Source of the DNA: Janthinobacterium tructae
GTDB lineage: Bacteria > Pseudomonadota > Gammaproteobacteria > Burkholderiales > Burkholderiaceae_D
Length of the DNA stretch: 64,000 nucleotides
Reading direction: 5' to 3'
Assembly: GCF_006517255.1 (NCBI RefSeq)
Contig: NZ_CP041185.1
Span: 2,852,001 to 2,916,000 of the forward strand
In this document: positions 56,545 through 64,000 of the stretch, piece by piece
Layout: each line of letters opens with the position of its first letter
Position numbering within the stretch: position 1 is the first letter of the stretch
Made by a program: the position numbers and the translations under genes
Notes under the pieces: generated by a model
The model's input: the letters and a program-made list of their open reading frames with translations, nothing else
What the model was told of the DNA's origin: nothing
The model's database searches: none

Positions 56545-57288
56545 TCAATTCAAAGCGAGGATCTGGGTGGCTTTCGCCGCGTTATTCTCGGCATTCTTCA
56601 ACAAGCTCATTTGTGTTTCGAACTGGCGCGCCAGGGCGATCATGCTGACCATCGAGTCGACGGGGCTGACATTGCTGCCTTCCAGCGCGCCCGTCGTCAA
56701 TTTGACGGCCTGGTCGGCTTGCGCCAGCGTGCCATCCTTCAGGCGGAACAGGCCGTCGTCGCCGCGCACCAGTTGCTGCTCGGGCGGGTTGACCAGCTTG
56801 ATGCGTCCCAGCACCGTGGACGGGCCCGGCGGCACATCGGTGGAAATCGTGCCCACCGTGCCATCGCTGGCGATCGCCACCGTCACGCCGGGCGGAATGG
56901 CCAGCGGTCCCGTGTCGCCCTGCACCATCAGGCCCGATTGTGTCTGCAACATGCCGTTTTCATTGAGTTTGAAGGCGCCGTTGCGCGTATAGGCTTCGGA
57001 ACCGTCGGCCGACTGCACCGCGATCCAGCCGCCATTTTCCACGGCCACGTCGAGCGCGCGGCCCGTGTGCTGCATGGGTCCTTGCGTAAAATCGGAACCG
57101 ACCGTCGAATCGACGACAAAGGCGCGCGTCGGCATCATGCCGTCGGCCACCACGGGCACGGCGCGAAACGAGTCGAGCTGGGCACGGAAACCCGTGCTGG
57201 TGGCGTTCGCCAGGTTATTCGCCGTGGTCGCCTGCTTGTCCAGGATGTGCTTGGCGCCCGAGCCGGCGGTGTAGATGAGACGGTCCAT
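56545..57288 (-). CDS. flgF: Flagellar proximal rod protein FlgF
   Basis: 247 residues. N-terminus MDRLIYTAGSGAKHILDKQATTANNLANATSTGFRAQLDSF and C-terminus NVSPVDSMVSMIALARQFETQMSLLKNAENNAAKATQIL identify FlgF. The gap of 72 bp to flgG holds no obvious signal. Confidence 0.96.
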   Translation of the reverse strand: MDRLIYTAGSGAKHILDKQATTANNLANATSTGFRAQLDSFRAVPVVADGMMPTRAFVVDSTVGSDFTQGPMQHTGRALDVAVENGGWIAVQSADGSEAYTRNGAFKLNENGMLQTQSGLMVQGDTGPLAIPPGVTVAIASDGTVGTISTDVPPGPSTVLGRIKLVNPPEQQLVRGDDGLFRLKDGTLAQADQAVKLTTGALEGSNVSPVDSMVSMIALARQFETQMSLLKNAENNAAKATQILALN

Positions 57289-57348
57289 GTGTTTTCTCCG
57301 TGCAAAACGAAAGCCGGGAGCAGTCCGAAAGAACTGCTCCCCTTACTC

Positions 57349-58896
57349 TTAACGCAGGTTGACGAGTGTTTGCAAGACCGAATCCTGCGTCTTGATGGTC
57401 TGCGCATTCGCCTGGTAGGCGCGCTGGGCCGTGATCATGTTGACCAGTTCGGCCGTCAGGTCCACGTTCGACACTTCCACGGCCGAGGCGCGCAAGTCGC
57501 CCAAGCCGGCCGAGCTCGGCTCACCCGTCATGGGGCTGCCCGAGGTCGAGCTTTCCGCCCAGGCATTGTTGCCCAGCGGCTCCAGGCCATTCGGATTGGC
57601 AAACTTGGTCAACACCACCTGGCCCAGGTCGCGTGTCTTGCCATTGTTGTACTGGCCCTGGATCACGCCATCGGTACCCACGACGAAACGGCTCAGCTGA
57701 CCGGCCGCATAACCATCGGCCACGGTCCGCTTTTCGCTGGTGGACGAACTGAGCTGAGTGGAATTGGTGAAGTCGACCTTGATCGCCAGGTTCGCGTTCG
57801 CGCCCGTGGCGGGGAAGACGGGCAGGTTGACCGTCACCGGCAAGGTTTGCGGCGGCGTCAGGCCCAGCATGGCGGCCTTGTCCAGGCTGCCGACGCTGTT
57901 GAACACCAGCGCAGCCGACCTCACGGCGGGCACTTCCGTCACGGCGGCGATATTCTTGTCGATCTGATCTGGCGTCAGGCTGGAATTGATGCCGTTAGGC
58001 ACGGCGCTGCCATAGGTGGCGCTGATGGCGGCCAGCTGGGCGGGGCTGGCGCCGGCCGCTGCGGCGGCAGTGCGCACGGCGGCGCCGGCCGCATTGCCAT
58101 AGGCGACGGCGGCGGCCGTGATAGCCGCCGGTACCAGCGGCACGGCCGTGACGGCGGACTGGTAGGCCGCGCGCGCGGCCAGCGAGGCGGCATCGGTCTG
58201 CGCCGCGGCAGCCACTTTCGCGCTGGTAATTTCCTTGCCGTCAGTAGCCGAGTAGACATCCCAGCTATTGGTGCCCGTCTTGACATAGAAATTGGACATG
58301 GTGTGGGCATTGCCCAGCGAATCGAAAACCGGCACGGGGAATTGCTTGGTCCACGACTTTTGCTCGCCCACGCTGAACGGCACCACGGTCGGCATGGCCG
58401 AGTTGGAATCGAGGTTGACCTGGGTATCGACCTTGGTGGTCGCCTGCGGCGCCATGTCGGACGGGTCGATCTGCAGCGGTACGACGGCGCCGGCCAGGAT
58501 CTTGCCGTTCACATCGGCCGGATAGCCGGTCAGCTGGGCTTTCTGGGCATTGATGATGAAGCCGCTCTTGTCGACCTGGAACTGGCCGTTGCGCGAATAC
58601 TGGATGGCACCGTTCACGCTGGTGCGGAAGAAACCGCCGCCATTGATGGCGATGTCGAGCGGATTCGACGAGCTTTCCAGGTTACCCTGGTTGAACAGCT
58701 GCGCCACTTGCGACACGGCCACGCCGATGCCGGGCTGGTTGCCGCCCACGCCATACAGCGAGTTGGCATAGATGTCGGCAAACTGCGCCTGCGATTGTTT
58801 GAAACCCACGGTGGCCGAGTTGGCGATATTGTTGCCGATGACGTCCAGCGATTTGGCGGCGCCATTCAAGCCGCTCAGGCCTTGTTGGAAAGACAT
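57349..58896 (-). CDS. flgE: Flagellar hook protein FlgE with an alanine-rich insertion
   Basis: 515 residues, about 110 longer than the E. coli hook protein. Standard ends: MSFQQGLSGLNGAAKSLDVIGNNIANSATVGFKQSQAQFADIYA and VDLTAELVNMITAQRAYQANAQTIKTQDSVLQTLVNLR. Residues about 225-328, between NSWDVYSATDGKEIT and ALVFNSVGSL, are an insertion rich in Ala (AAAAQTDAASLAARAAYQ, AAGAAVRTAAAAAGASPAQ) with few charges. It falls in the surface-exposed D1/D2 part, so the core hook packing should be kept. Confidence 0.95.
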   Translation of the reverse strand: MSFQQGLSGLNGAAKSLDVIGNNIANSATVGFKQSQAQFADIYANSLYGVGGNQPGIGVAVSQVAQLFNQGNLESSSNPLDIAINGGGFFRTSVNGAIQYSRNGQFQVDKSGFIINAQKAQLTGYPADVNGKILAGAVVPLQIDPSDMAPQATTKVDTQVNLDSNSAMPTVVPFSVGEQKSWTKQFPVPVFDSLGNAHTMSNFYVKTGTNSWDVYSATDGKEITSAKVAAAAQTDAASLAARAAYQSAVTAVPLVPAAITAAAVAYGNAAGAAVRTAAAAAGASPAQLAAISATYGSAVPNGINSSLTPDQIDKNIAAVTEVPAVRSAALVFNSVGSLDKAAMLGLTPPQTLPVTVNLPVFPATGANANLAIKVDFTNSTQLSSSTSEKRTVADGYAAGQLSRFVVGTDGVIQGQYNNGKTRDLGQVVLTKFANPNGLEPLGNNAWAESSTSGSPMTGEPSSAGLGDLRASAVEVSNVDLTAELVNMITAQRAYQANAQTIKTQDSVLQTLVNLR

Positions 58897-58950
58897 TGTG
58901 TTCTCCTGGTAGAAATTAGGGGTAGAGGGTCTACGCTACAAACGAGCGGC

Positions 58951-59649
58951 TTACAAAATCTGTTTCACATCGGCCATGGTGATGCTGCCCACGCCCGGCA
59001 CGTTCAACTTCACGCCACCGGCGCCCGTCGACACGCTGGCGACCGAACCGAACATCAGCGCCGCTGCATCGGTCAGCTTGGCGCCGCCACGCGTCGCTTC
59101 CACCGAAAAGGTATACGCGCCGTCGGCCAGCACGATCGGCTTGCCATCCTTGTCGAGCTCGGCGGTGGAGCCGTTCCAGCCCAGCGGCAAGGTACCCGCG
59201 TCCTGCGGGCCCAGGTCGATGGAATGGACTTCCTTGCCCGCGCTGTTGTAGATGATGACCTTGACGCTGTCGGCCGGCGTCGCCAGGTCCACGCCCAGCA
59301 GGGCCGCGCTCTTGCTCAGGGTGACGTTCTTGCCTGCCGTCAGCACGCCGTGGCCGATGATATTGGCCGCCTGCATGGATTCGGCCTGCTGGTAGCTGGT
59401 TTTCAGCGTTTCCAGCGTGGTATTGAGCTTGTTGACGCCCGTCACCGTGGACAGCTGGGCCAACTGGCTCGTCAGCTGCGCATTGTCCAGCGGGTTCATC
59501 GGGTCCTGATTTTGCAGCTGGGTCACCAGCAGGGTCAGGAATTTGTTCGTTTCTTCCTCGACGCTGCCCTTCGCGGCCGTCGTCTTCTTCGGATTCATCG
59601 TCGCCATCAGGTCGGTGACGGTGGCGGTGCTGGTATCGATGGTTGCCAT
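58951..59649 (-). CDS. flgD: Flagellar hook assembly scaffold FlgD
   Basis: 232 residues. N-terminal hook-cap region (EEETNKFLTLLVTQLQNQDPMNPLDNAQLTSQLAQLSTVTGVNKLN) followed by the FlgD Ig/FlgD tandem fold (VKVIIYNSAGKEVHSIDLGPQDAGTLPLGWNG). Caps the growing hook, then is displaced. 54 bp upstream of flgE. Confidence 0.97.
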   Translation of the reverse strand: MATIDTSTATVTDLMATMNPKKTTAAKGSVEEETNKFLTLLVTQLQNQDPMNPLDNAQLTSQLAQLSTVTGVNKLNTTLETLKTSYQQAESMQAANIIGHGVLTAGKNVTLSKSAALLGVDLATPADSVKVIIYNSAGKEVHSIDLGPQDAGTLPLGWNGSTAELDKDGKPIVLADGAYTFSVEATRGGAKLTDAAALMFGSVASVSTGAGGVKLNVPGVGSITMADVKQIL

Positions 59650-59664
59650 AATGATCAGTCAGCC

Positions 59665-60066
59665 TTATTGGCCGAGCGTAAGGGTTTTCAGGAGCAGCGA
59701 CTTGGCCGCGTTCATGGTTTCCACATTGGTCTGGTACGAGCGCGAGGCCGACAGCATGTTGACCATCTCGTCGACCGTATTCACGTTGGGCATGGTGACG
59801 TAGCCCTTCTCGTCGGCCAGCGGGTTCTTCGGGTCGTAGACCAGCTTCATCGGCGACGGGTCCTCGATCACCTTCTGCACCTTGACGGCCGTGGCGCCGT
59901 TGGACATGGGCACGGCCTCGAACACCACCTGCTTGGCGCGGTAGGCTTCGCCGCTGGCGCTGGTGGCGCTGTCGGCATTGGCCAGGTTGCTGGCCACCGT
60001 GTTCAGGCGCTGCGCCTGCGCGCTCATGGCCGAACCGGAGACATTGAAGATATTGAACAGCGACAT
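59665..60066 (-). CDS. flgC: Flagellar rod protein FlgC
   Basis: 133 residues. [51 protein letters not shown] and the terminal [36 protein letters not shown] are the family hallmarks. Begins 2 bp after the flgB stop. Confidence 0.97.
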   Translation of the reverse strand: MSLFNIFNVSGSAMSAQAQRLNTVASNLANADSATSASGEAYRAKQVVFEAVPMSNGATAVKVQKVIEDPSPMKLVYDPKNPLADEKGYVTMPNVNTVDEMVNMLSASRSYQTNVETMNAAKSLLLKTLTLGQ

Positions 60067-60068
60067 GA

Positions 60069-60521
60069 TTATTGTCCTCCCTGGATGGCCGTCAGCATGC
60101 CCTTGATCTGCGAGTTGAGGAACGTCACGGCCGCCTCGTAGCGGATGGCGTTGTCGGCAAAGGCGTTGCGTTCAAGATCCATGTCCACCGTATTGCCGTC
60201 GACGGCGCCCTGGGCCGGCGCGCGGTACAGCAGCGGCGTGCCGTCGGCCAGGGTCTCGACCTTGCCGCCCGTGCTGCTCCCTGCGGCAGCGGCCACGCCC
60301 TTGCCCGGCAGATGCTGCGGCGCCGTGCCCTTCAGGGCCGGCGGCACGCCATCCTTGCGCGCCATCGCCCCCTTCAGCGCGCTGGCGAAATCGACATCGC
60401 GCGCCTTGTAGTTGGGCGTATCGGCATTCGCGATATTCGAGGCGAGCAATTCCTGGCGCGTCGAGCGCAGGCTCAGCGCCGTCTCGTTGAAGCGCATGTA
60501 ATCGTCGAGTTTCCCTATCAT
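60069..60521 (-). CDS. flgB: Flagellar rod protein FlgB
   Basis: 150 residues. [49 protein letters not shown] is diagnostic. The ATG at 60521 is chosen over the longer frame. First gene of flgBCDEFGHIJ; divergent from flgA, the 191 bp between them (60522-60712) carrying both promoters, which I could not resolve into boxes. Confidence 0.96.
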   Translation of the reverse strand: MIGKLDDYMRFNETALSLRSTRQELLASNIANADTPNYKARDVDFASALKGAMARKDGVPPALKGTAPQHLPGKGVAAAAGSSTGGKVETLADGTPLLYRAPAQGAVDGNTVDMDLERNAFADNAIRYEAAVTFLNSQIKGMLTAIQGGQ

Positions 60522-60712
60522 GTCAGGCTCCGGAAAGATCTGCCACTGGCGCCCGAGATGGCGGAAGGATGGCGGTATAGTGATGACAGGAAACATAGTA
60601 CGGTGCCCACCGGCAAGACCATCGCCGGATCAGACCGTACTTTTACCCCTTAATCGGCGCTTCGATCAGGGCTGCGCGCACTATCATGGCAGTATTCCAG
60701 AGGCCTATCACC

Positions 60713-61408
60713 ATGAAAACACCGCTTGCACTCCTTCTCGCTCTTGCCGCCCTGCCACTGCTGGCGCAGGCGCAAAACGCCGGCCGGCAGACCCCGGAAG
60801 GGCTGCGCAACAGCGTGGAACAATTCCTGCAAGTACAAAGCAACGGCTTGCCAGGCAAGGTGACGGTCACCGTCGGCGCCGTCGATCCGCGCCTGAACCT
60901 GGCCGCCTGCCCCGCACCGCAAGCGTTCATGGCGCCAGGCGCGCGCGCCTGGGGCAAGACTACCGTGGGCGTGCGCTGCACGGCGCCCTCCAACTGGACC
61001 ATCTATTTGCAAGCCAACGTGGCCGTCGTGGGCGATTACGTAGCCAGCGCCGTGCCGCTGGCACAAGGGCAAGCCATCGACGCCAGCCAGCTGGTGACGA
61101 TGCAGGGCGACCTGGCGGCATTGCCCGCAGGCATCGCCACCGACATGGCCCAGGTAGTGGGCGCCAGCACGAATATTTCATTGCCACCAGGCACGCCGAT
61201 GCGCCTCGACACCCTGCGCCGCAAGCCGGTGGTCATGCAAGGCCAGCTGGTGCGTGTCGTTTCCAGTGGCAACGGCTTCCAGGTGGCATCAGAAGGGCGC
61301 GCCATCGGCAGCGCCGGCGATGGCCAGACGGTGCAGGTACGCACGCAGAGCGGCCAGCAGATCAGCGGCGTGGCGCGCGCGGGTGGCATGGTGGAGGTCG
61401 CCTTTTAA
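60713..61408 (+). CDS. flgA: Flagellar P-ring chaperone FlgA
   Basis: 231 residues with signal peptide (MKTPLALLLALAALPLLAQAQ). Periplasmic helper for P-ring assembly. SAF-type C-terminal domain: VASAVPLAQGQAIDASQLVTMQGDLAALP ... LRRKPVVMQGQLVRVVSSGNGFQVASEGRAIGSAGDGQTVQVRTQSGQQISGVARAGGMVEV. ATG 60713 is preferred because it starts the signal peptide directly. Confidence 0.96.
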   Translation: MKTPLALLLALAALPLLAQAQNAGRQTPEGLRNSVEQFLQVQSNGLPGKVTVTVGAVDPRLNLAACPAPQAFMAPGARAWGKTTVGVRCTAPSNWTIYLQANVAVVGDYVASAVPLAQGQAIDASQLVTMQGDLAALPAGIATDMAQVVGASTNISLPPGTPMRLDTLRRKPVVMQGQLVRVVSSGNGFQVASEGRAIGSAGDGQTVQVRTQSGQQISGVARAGGMVEVAF

Positions 61409-61441
61409 GCGAATAGATAGCGATATTGTAGTCTGGCGCAC

Positions 61442-61468
61442 TAAAGTTCCTGGATATGATGCCGATAA
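61442..61468 (+). promoter_or_regulatory. Sigma-28 promoter of flgM
   Basis: TAAAGTTC, 11 bp spacer, GCCGATAA: minus-10 exact, minus-35 one mismatch. The best FliA site in the window, 49 bp before the flgM start. It lets sigma-28 drive its own inhibitor. Confidence 0.9.
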
Positions 61469-61517
61469 GATGTCATATCCCGGAGTTTTTTGACTTCGAC
61501 CAGACGAGGATCACGCT

Positions 61518-61826
61518 GTGAAAATTACCGATAACACCATTAAAAGCAATCCCGGCCTGCCGGTGGCGCCCGCGAATACCTCCGGCGCCCGGAATGCCGA
61601 GAAAGCCCAGGCAACACCGACGACGTCGGACAATGTACGCCTGTCGCCACAAGGACAGGCATTAGCGGCCAGTGCAACTGCCGGCAGCGGCGCCGTGTTC
61701 GACACGAAAAAAGTCGAACGCATCAAGCTGGCGATCGCCGACGGCCAGTTCCAGGTCAACTCTGAAAAAGTGGCGGACGGTCTCCTCGACACAGTCAAGG
61801 ACTTGCTGCACTCACGAAATAGATAG
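61518..61826 (+). CDS. flgM: Anti-sigma-28 factor FlgM
   Basis: 102 residues, mostly unstructured N-terminus and a C-terminal sigma-binding part (VERIKLAIADGQFQVNSEKVADGLLDTVKDLL). Holds FliA inactive until exported through the finished hook. The start at 61518 is a GTG preceded by GAGGATCAC. Directly controlled by the sigma-28 promoter upstream; 8 bp before flgN. Confidence 0.96.
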   Translation: MKITDNTIKSNPGLPVAPANTSGARNAEKAQATPTTSDNVRLSPQGQALAASATAGSGAVFDTKKVERIKLAIADGQFQVNSEKVADGLLDTVKDLLHSRNR

Positions 61827-61834
61827 GTTCCCTC

Positions 61835-62302
61835 ATGCAATCAGTGACTCCGTTTTCCAGCCTGCGCGACGAGCAACAGCTCATGACCACATTGCTGGCA
61901 TTGATGAAAGAAGAACAGCGGCATCTGGTTGCGGCTGACATCGATGCAATCACGGAGCTCACGGTGCGCAAGACGGCACTCGTCGGACAATTGAGCCAGC
62001 TGGCGGCGCAACGCCACCAGGCGCTGGCGGCAGCCGGTTTCACGGCCGCCGAAGCGGGCATGGAAGACTGGCTGGTCGGCGCCAGCGAAGCCGAAGCGGC
62101 GTCCCTGTGGAAAGCCCTGCTCGACACCACGCGCGAAGCGAAAGAACAGAACCGGCTCAACAGCCTGCTGGTCAACAAGCACATGCTGCACACGCAAGGC
62201 GCCCTGAACGCCATGCGCCCCACGGCCCAGAGCGGCAATTTCTACGGCCCCAGCGGCCAACCGATGACCAATACGGCCAGCCGGCGCGTCGTCATCGGCT
62301 AA
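61835..62302 (+). CDS. flgN: Flagellar export chaperone FlgN
   Basis: 155 residues, helical; chaperone for FlgK and FlgL. LMTTLLALMKEEQRHLVAADIDAITELTVRKTALVGQLSQLAAQRHQAL matches the family. Co-transcribed with flgM. Convergent with the CPBP-like gene 18 bp away. Confidence 0.93.
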   Translation: MQSVTPFSSLRDEQQLMTTLLALMKEEQRHLVAADIDAITELTVRKTALVGQLSQLAAQRHQALAAAGFTAAEAGMEDWLVGASEAEAASLWKALLDTTREAKEQNRLNSLLVNKHMLHTQGALNAMRPTAQSGNFYGPSGQPMTNTASRRVVIG

Positions 62303-62320
62303 GTTTTTAATCGACGCTCA

Positions 62321-62896
62321 CTACGCCAAAGCCGGAAACAGCAGCGACAAGCACAGCAATAAACCATTGCTGCACGCATGTGCCGTGGCGGCCGCCACAT
62401 ACGCGGGCGCCAGGCCCATGCTGCGCGCCGTCAGGTAGCTGGCTGCGAACGTGCATCCGCCAATAAAAGTGATGATAGCGTGTAAGATCCCGGCGCCGTT
62501 CACGACATGAAGCAGGGAAAAAAGTGCCGCGCTGGCCAGCAGGCTGACCGCAGCGCGCACCTTGTAACGACGTAATATCTCCAGCGGCAGCCACTGCCCG
62601 ATGACCGTTTCGAACAACGGTGCCCATACAACGACAAAGCAGAACACCGTCGCAGTGCTGGCGCCCCTCAGCGCTGCGGCAGCAGATCCGCCCAATTGCT
62701 GCGGGGTGAACAGGGCCACGGCAGCCAGCGCCAATGGTACGAAGGTGAGAAAGTTAATGGCGCCCACGGCCACCCCCAACAACAAGGCGCCCCGCATGGG
62801 GCGCTTGGCCATGCTCGCCCGCAGCGCAGCCAGGTTGACAGCCAGTCGTGGCACCGGCAAGTTCGCCGCTTTCAACATCCGGATATTGCTCCTCAT
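62321..62896 (-). CDS. CPBP/CAAX-like intramembrane protein
   Basis: 191 residues from the ATG at 62896 (GCAGGA upstream); the frame is open to an ATG at 62935. About four membrane helices. Partial CPBP signature: a single glutamate in WAPLFETVIGQWLPLEILRR where active members have EExxxR, then a histidine in ALFSLLHVVNGAGILHAIITFIGGCTFAASYL and a third block AATAHACSN. It may therefore be an inactive or divergent member. No functional link to the neighbouring flgN is apparent. Confidence 0.68.
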   Translation of the reverse strand: MRSNIRMLKAANLPVPRLAVNLAALRASMAKRPMRGALLLGVAVGAINFLTFVPLALAAVALFTPQQLGGSAAAALRGASTATVFCFVVVWAPLFETVIGQWLPLEILRRYKVRAAVSLLASAALFSLLHVVNGAGILHAIITFIGGCTFAASYLTARSMGLAPAYVAAATAHACSNGLLLCLSLLFPALA

Positions 62897-62993
62897 GGCG
62901 CATCCTGCCCACACGGGCAAGTCTACGGCCATCATAGCCCGGCGAAGCCATGTGAAACTACGTCAATTGTTGCAGCATACAGCTCAGCGCGCT

Positions 62994-63851
62994 TCAACCC
63001 TGCGCGGGACGCCCCGTGTGCTGGCGAAATTTCGCCGCGATGGCTTGCCCCTTCGCTGCGGCGGCGGCCTGCTGCGCCGGGGTCAGCTCATCCTGCAGCC
63101 AGTGCCAGTATTCATCCTGATACGGATTGGTGACGCCGGGCGCCAGGATGTCGTCGTAGACGAGGCGCAGGGCCAGCAGGTAGCCATACGCTTGCGGCGC
63201 ATCTTTCTGCACCACCTCGCCATCGCGCAGGTAGGCCATCATCAGGGTAGCCACGCTGGAGAGTTCCGCCTCGTCCGCCTGCGCCGTCAGCTGGGCGATG
63301 GCTTGCCGCTTCCATGCCTGCACCAGCGGATCGTCGGGACGGTTGCGCAGCGCGCTGCGGTCGCCGAACGGTCCTTCCGACAGGAACAGGGTGGCGGCGC
63401 CCGGCACGCCCGCCTCGGCGGCAGTGGCCAGGTAGCCCAGTCGATCCTCGCGCTGGCGCTGCGTCAGCCCCGCGCACAGCTGCTGCTGGCCGCCTTTTTC
63501 CGCCGCCGTCATCTCGCGTCCCAGCTCGAATTCCAGCCCCGGCAAGCGGTTTTCGCGCTGGAAGACGATGCAGTCGTCGAGCAGCTTGTAGGCCGCATAC
63601 GCATCTTCCGCCCTGCCGCTGGCGGCCAGGCGTTCGAGCCGCTGCGCCAGGGAAACGGCAACGGGCGCTTCAGCCGCAGGGAAGGAAGCATCGATATGCA
63701 AATACGATTCCAGGCTGCGCCCCGCTGGTGCACTGGCGGCAGCGATAGCCACAGATTCCGGCGCGCCGCCGTCGGGTGCGGGCCAGTACGCCAGCGCCAG
63801 CGCTGCCGCGATGGCAGCGGCGATGGCGATACTGGTGAATTTGACGTTCAT
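62994..63851 (-). CDS. Exported or membrane-anchored helical protein of unknown function
   Basis: 285 residues from ATG 63851. N-terminal hydrophobic segment (FTSIAIAAAIAAALALAYW) acts as a signal or anchor. The rest is helical with short repeats of the kind seen in Sel1/TPR folds: LAQRLERLAASGRAEDAYAAYKLL and YLATAAEAGVPGAATLFLSEGPFGDRSAL. Two cysteines (DDCIVF, QLCAGL) could pair in the periplasm. Family not recognised with certainty. Confidence 0.7.
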   Translation of the reverse strand: MNVKFTSIAIAAAIAAALALAYWPAPDGGAPESVAIAAASAPAGRSLESYLHIDASFPAAEAPVAVSLAQRLERLAASGRAEDAYAAYKLLDDCIVFQRENRLPGLEFELGREMTAAEKGGQQQLCAGLTQRQREDRLGYLATAAEAGVPGAATLFLSEGPFGDRSALRNRPDDPLVQAWKRQAIAQLTAQADEAELSSVATLMMAYLRDGEVVQKDAPQAYGYLLALRLVYDDILAPGVTNPYQDEYWHWLQDELTPAQQAAAAAKGQAIAAKFRQHTGRPAQG

Positions 63852-63924
63852 GGTGAGGATGCGCGTGGATGGGAAATGCACGTTACCACAGGCGCACGGC
63901 AGCGGGCCGCACGCCTCCGCACGC

Positions 63925-64000
63925 TCAGCCGCCGGCTTTTTTCGCCTGGTGCCCCAGCTTGGCCAGCGCGGCCACGATGGTGTCCACATGGTCGCCCTGC
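63925..64000 (-). CDS. C-terminal end of an unidentified gene (5' part outside window)
   Basis: The minus-strand frame entering from the right edge encodes QGDHVDTIVAALAKLGHQ and six more residues (ending KKAGG), then stops at 63925. Codon use is typical of the window. Too short to name. Confidence 0.55.
   Translation of the reverse strand, partial: QGDHVDTIVAALAKLGHQAKKAGG

Noticed and set aside
55696..60141. A 1481-codon plus-strand open frame across the flg region
   Set aside because: It is antisense to flgG, flgF, flgE, flgD and flgC, all clearly coding on the minus strand; the His/Arg/Gly-rich translation is the usual shadow of high-GC genes.

Overview
The window comes from a GC-rich chromosome of a motile betaproteobacterium, most likely Oxalobacteraceae close to Janthinobacterium, Massilia or Duganella. 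This rests on the flagellin N-terminus, the fli/flg gene order, the edd-eda / pgi / zwf-hexR-tal arrangement and general codon use; no rRNA gene is present to confirm it. I see no tRNA, rRNA, CRISPR array, phage or complete insertion sequence.

Layout. 1-1536: end of a GGDEF protein, a decayed fragment resembling a sensor-kinase membrane domain, and a small HExxH protein. 1537-12189: central carbon block with eda and edd on the minus strand, then pgi, an SMP-30 lactonase, zwf, hexR and tal on the plus strand, interrupted by cheV. At least four similar operator-like sites (TGTAGTnAAATTwC type) lie in front of edd, pgi and zwf, and the presumed reader, HexR, is encoded in the same block. 12366-26258: a chemoreceptor, a transglutaminase/TPR lipoprotein, the rph-rdgB-hemW operon (minus), yicC, the gmk-rpoZ-spoT stringent-response cluster, greB, a basic membrane protein, and a NarL-type two-component pair. 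26388-28031: a diguanylate cyclase next to the flagellin gene.

28196-62302 is a flagellar supercluster: fliC, flaG, fliD, fliS, fliT, a FliK-like gene, a short FlhB-C-like gene (flhX) and ycgR; then fliE divergent from fliFGHIJK; fliLMNOPQR; an unrelated MFS/MarR pair; flgL, flgK, flgJIHGFEDCB on the minus strand; and flgA, flgM, flgN on the plus strand. Five well-formed sigma-28 promoters (8 bp, 11 bp spacer, 8 bp) precede fliC (two in tandem), fliD, flgK and flgM. They mark the late export units: filament, cap, hook-filament junctions and the anti-sigma factor. flhA, flhB, flhDC, fliA and mot genes are not in the window.

62321-64000 holds a CPBP-like membrane protein, an unrecognised secreted or anchored helical protein and the last codons of another gene.

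The most unusual items are the second FliK-like protein coupled to a membrane-less FlhB-C homologue that lacks the NPTH self-cleavage motif, a roughly 100-residue alanine-rich insertion in the hook protein FlgE, the tandem flagellin promoters, the clustered HexR regulon with an SMP-30 lactonase but no pgl, and a 116 bp imperfect palindrome between ycgR and fliE.
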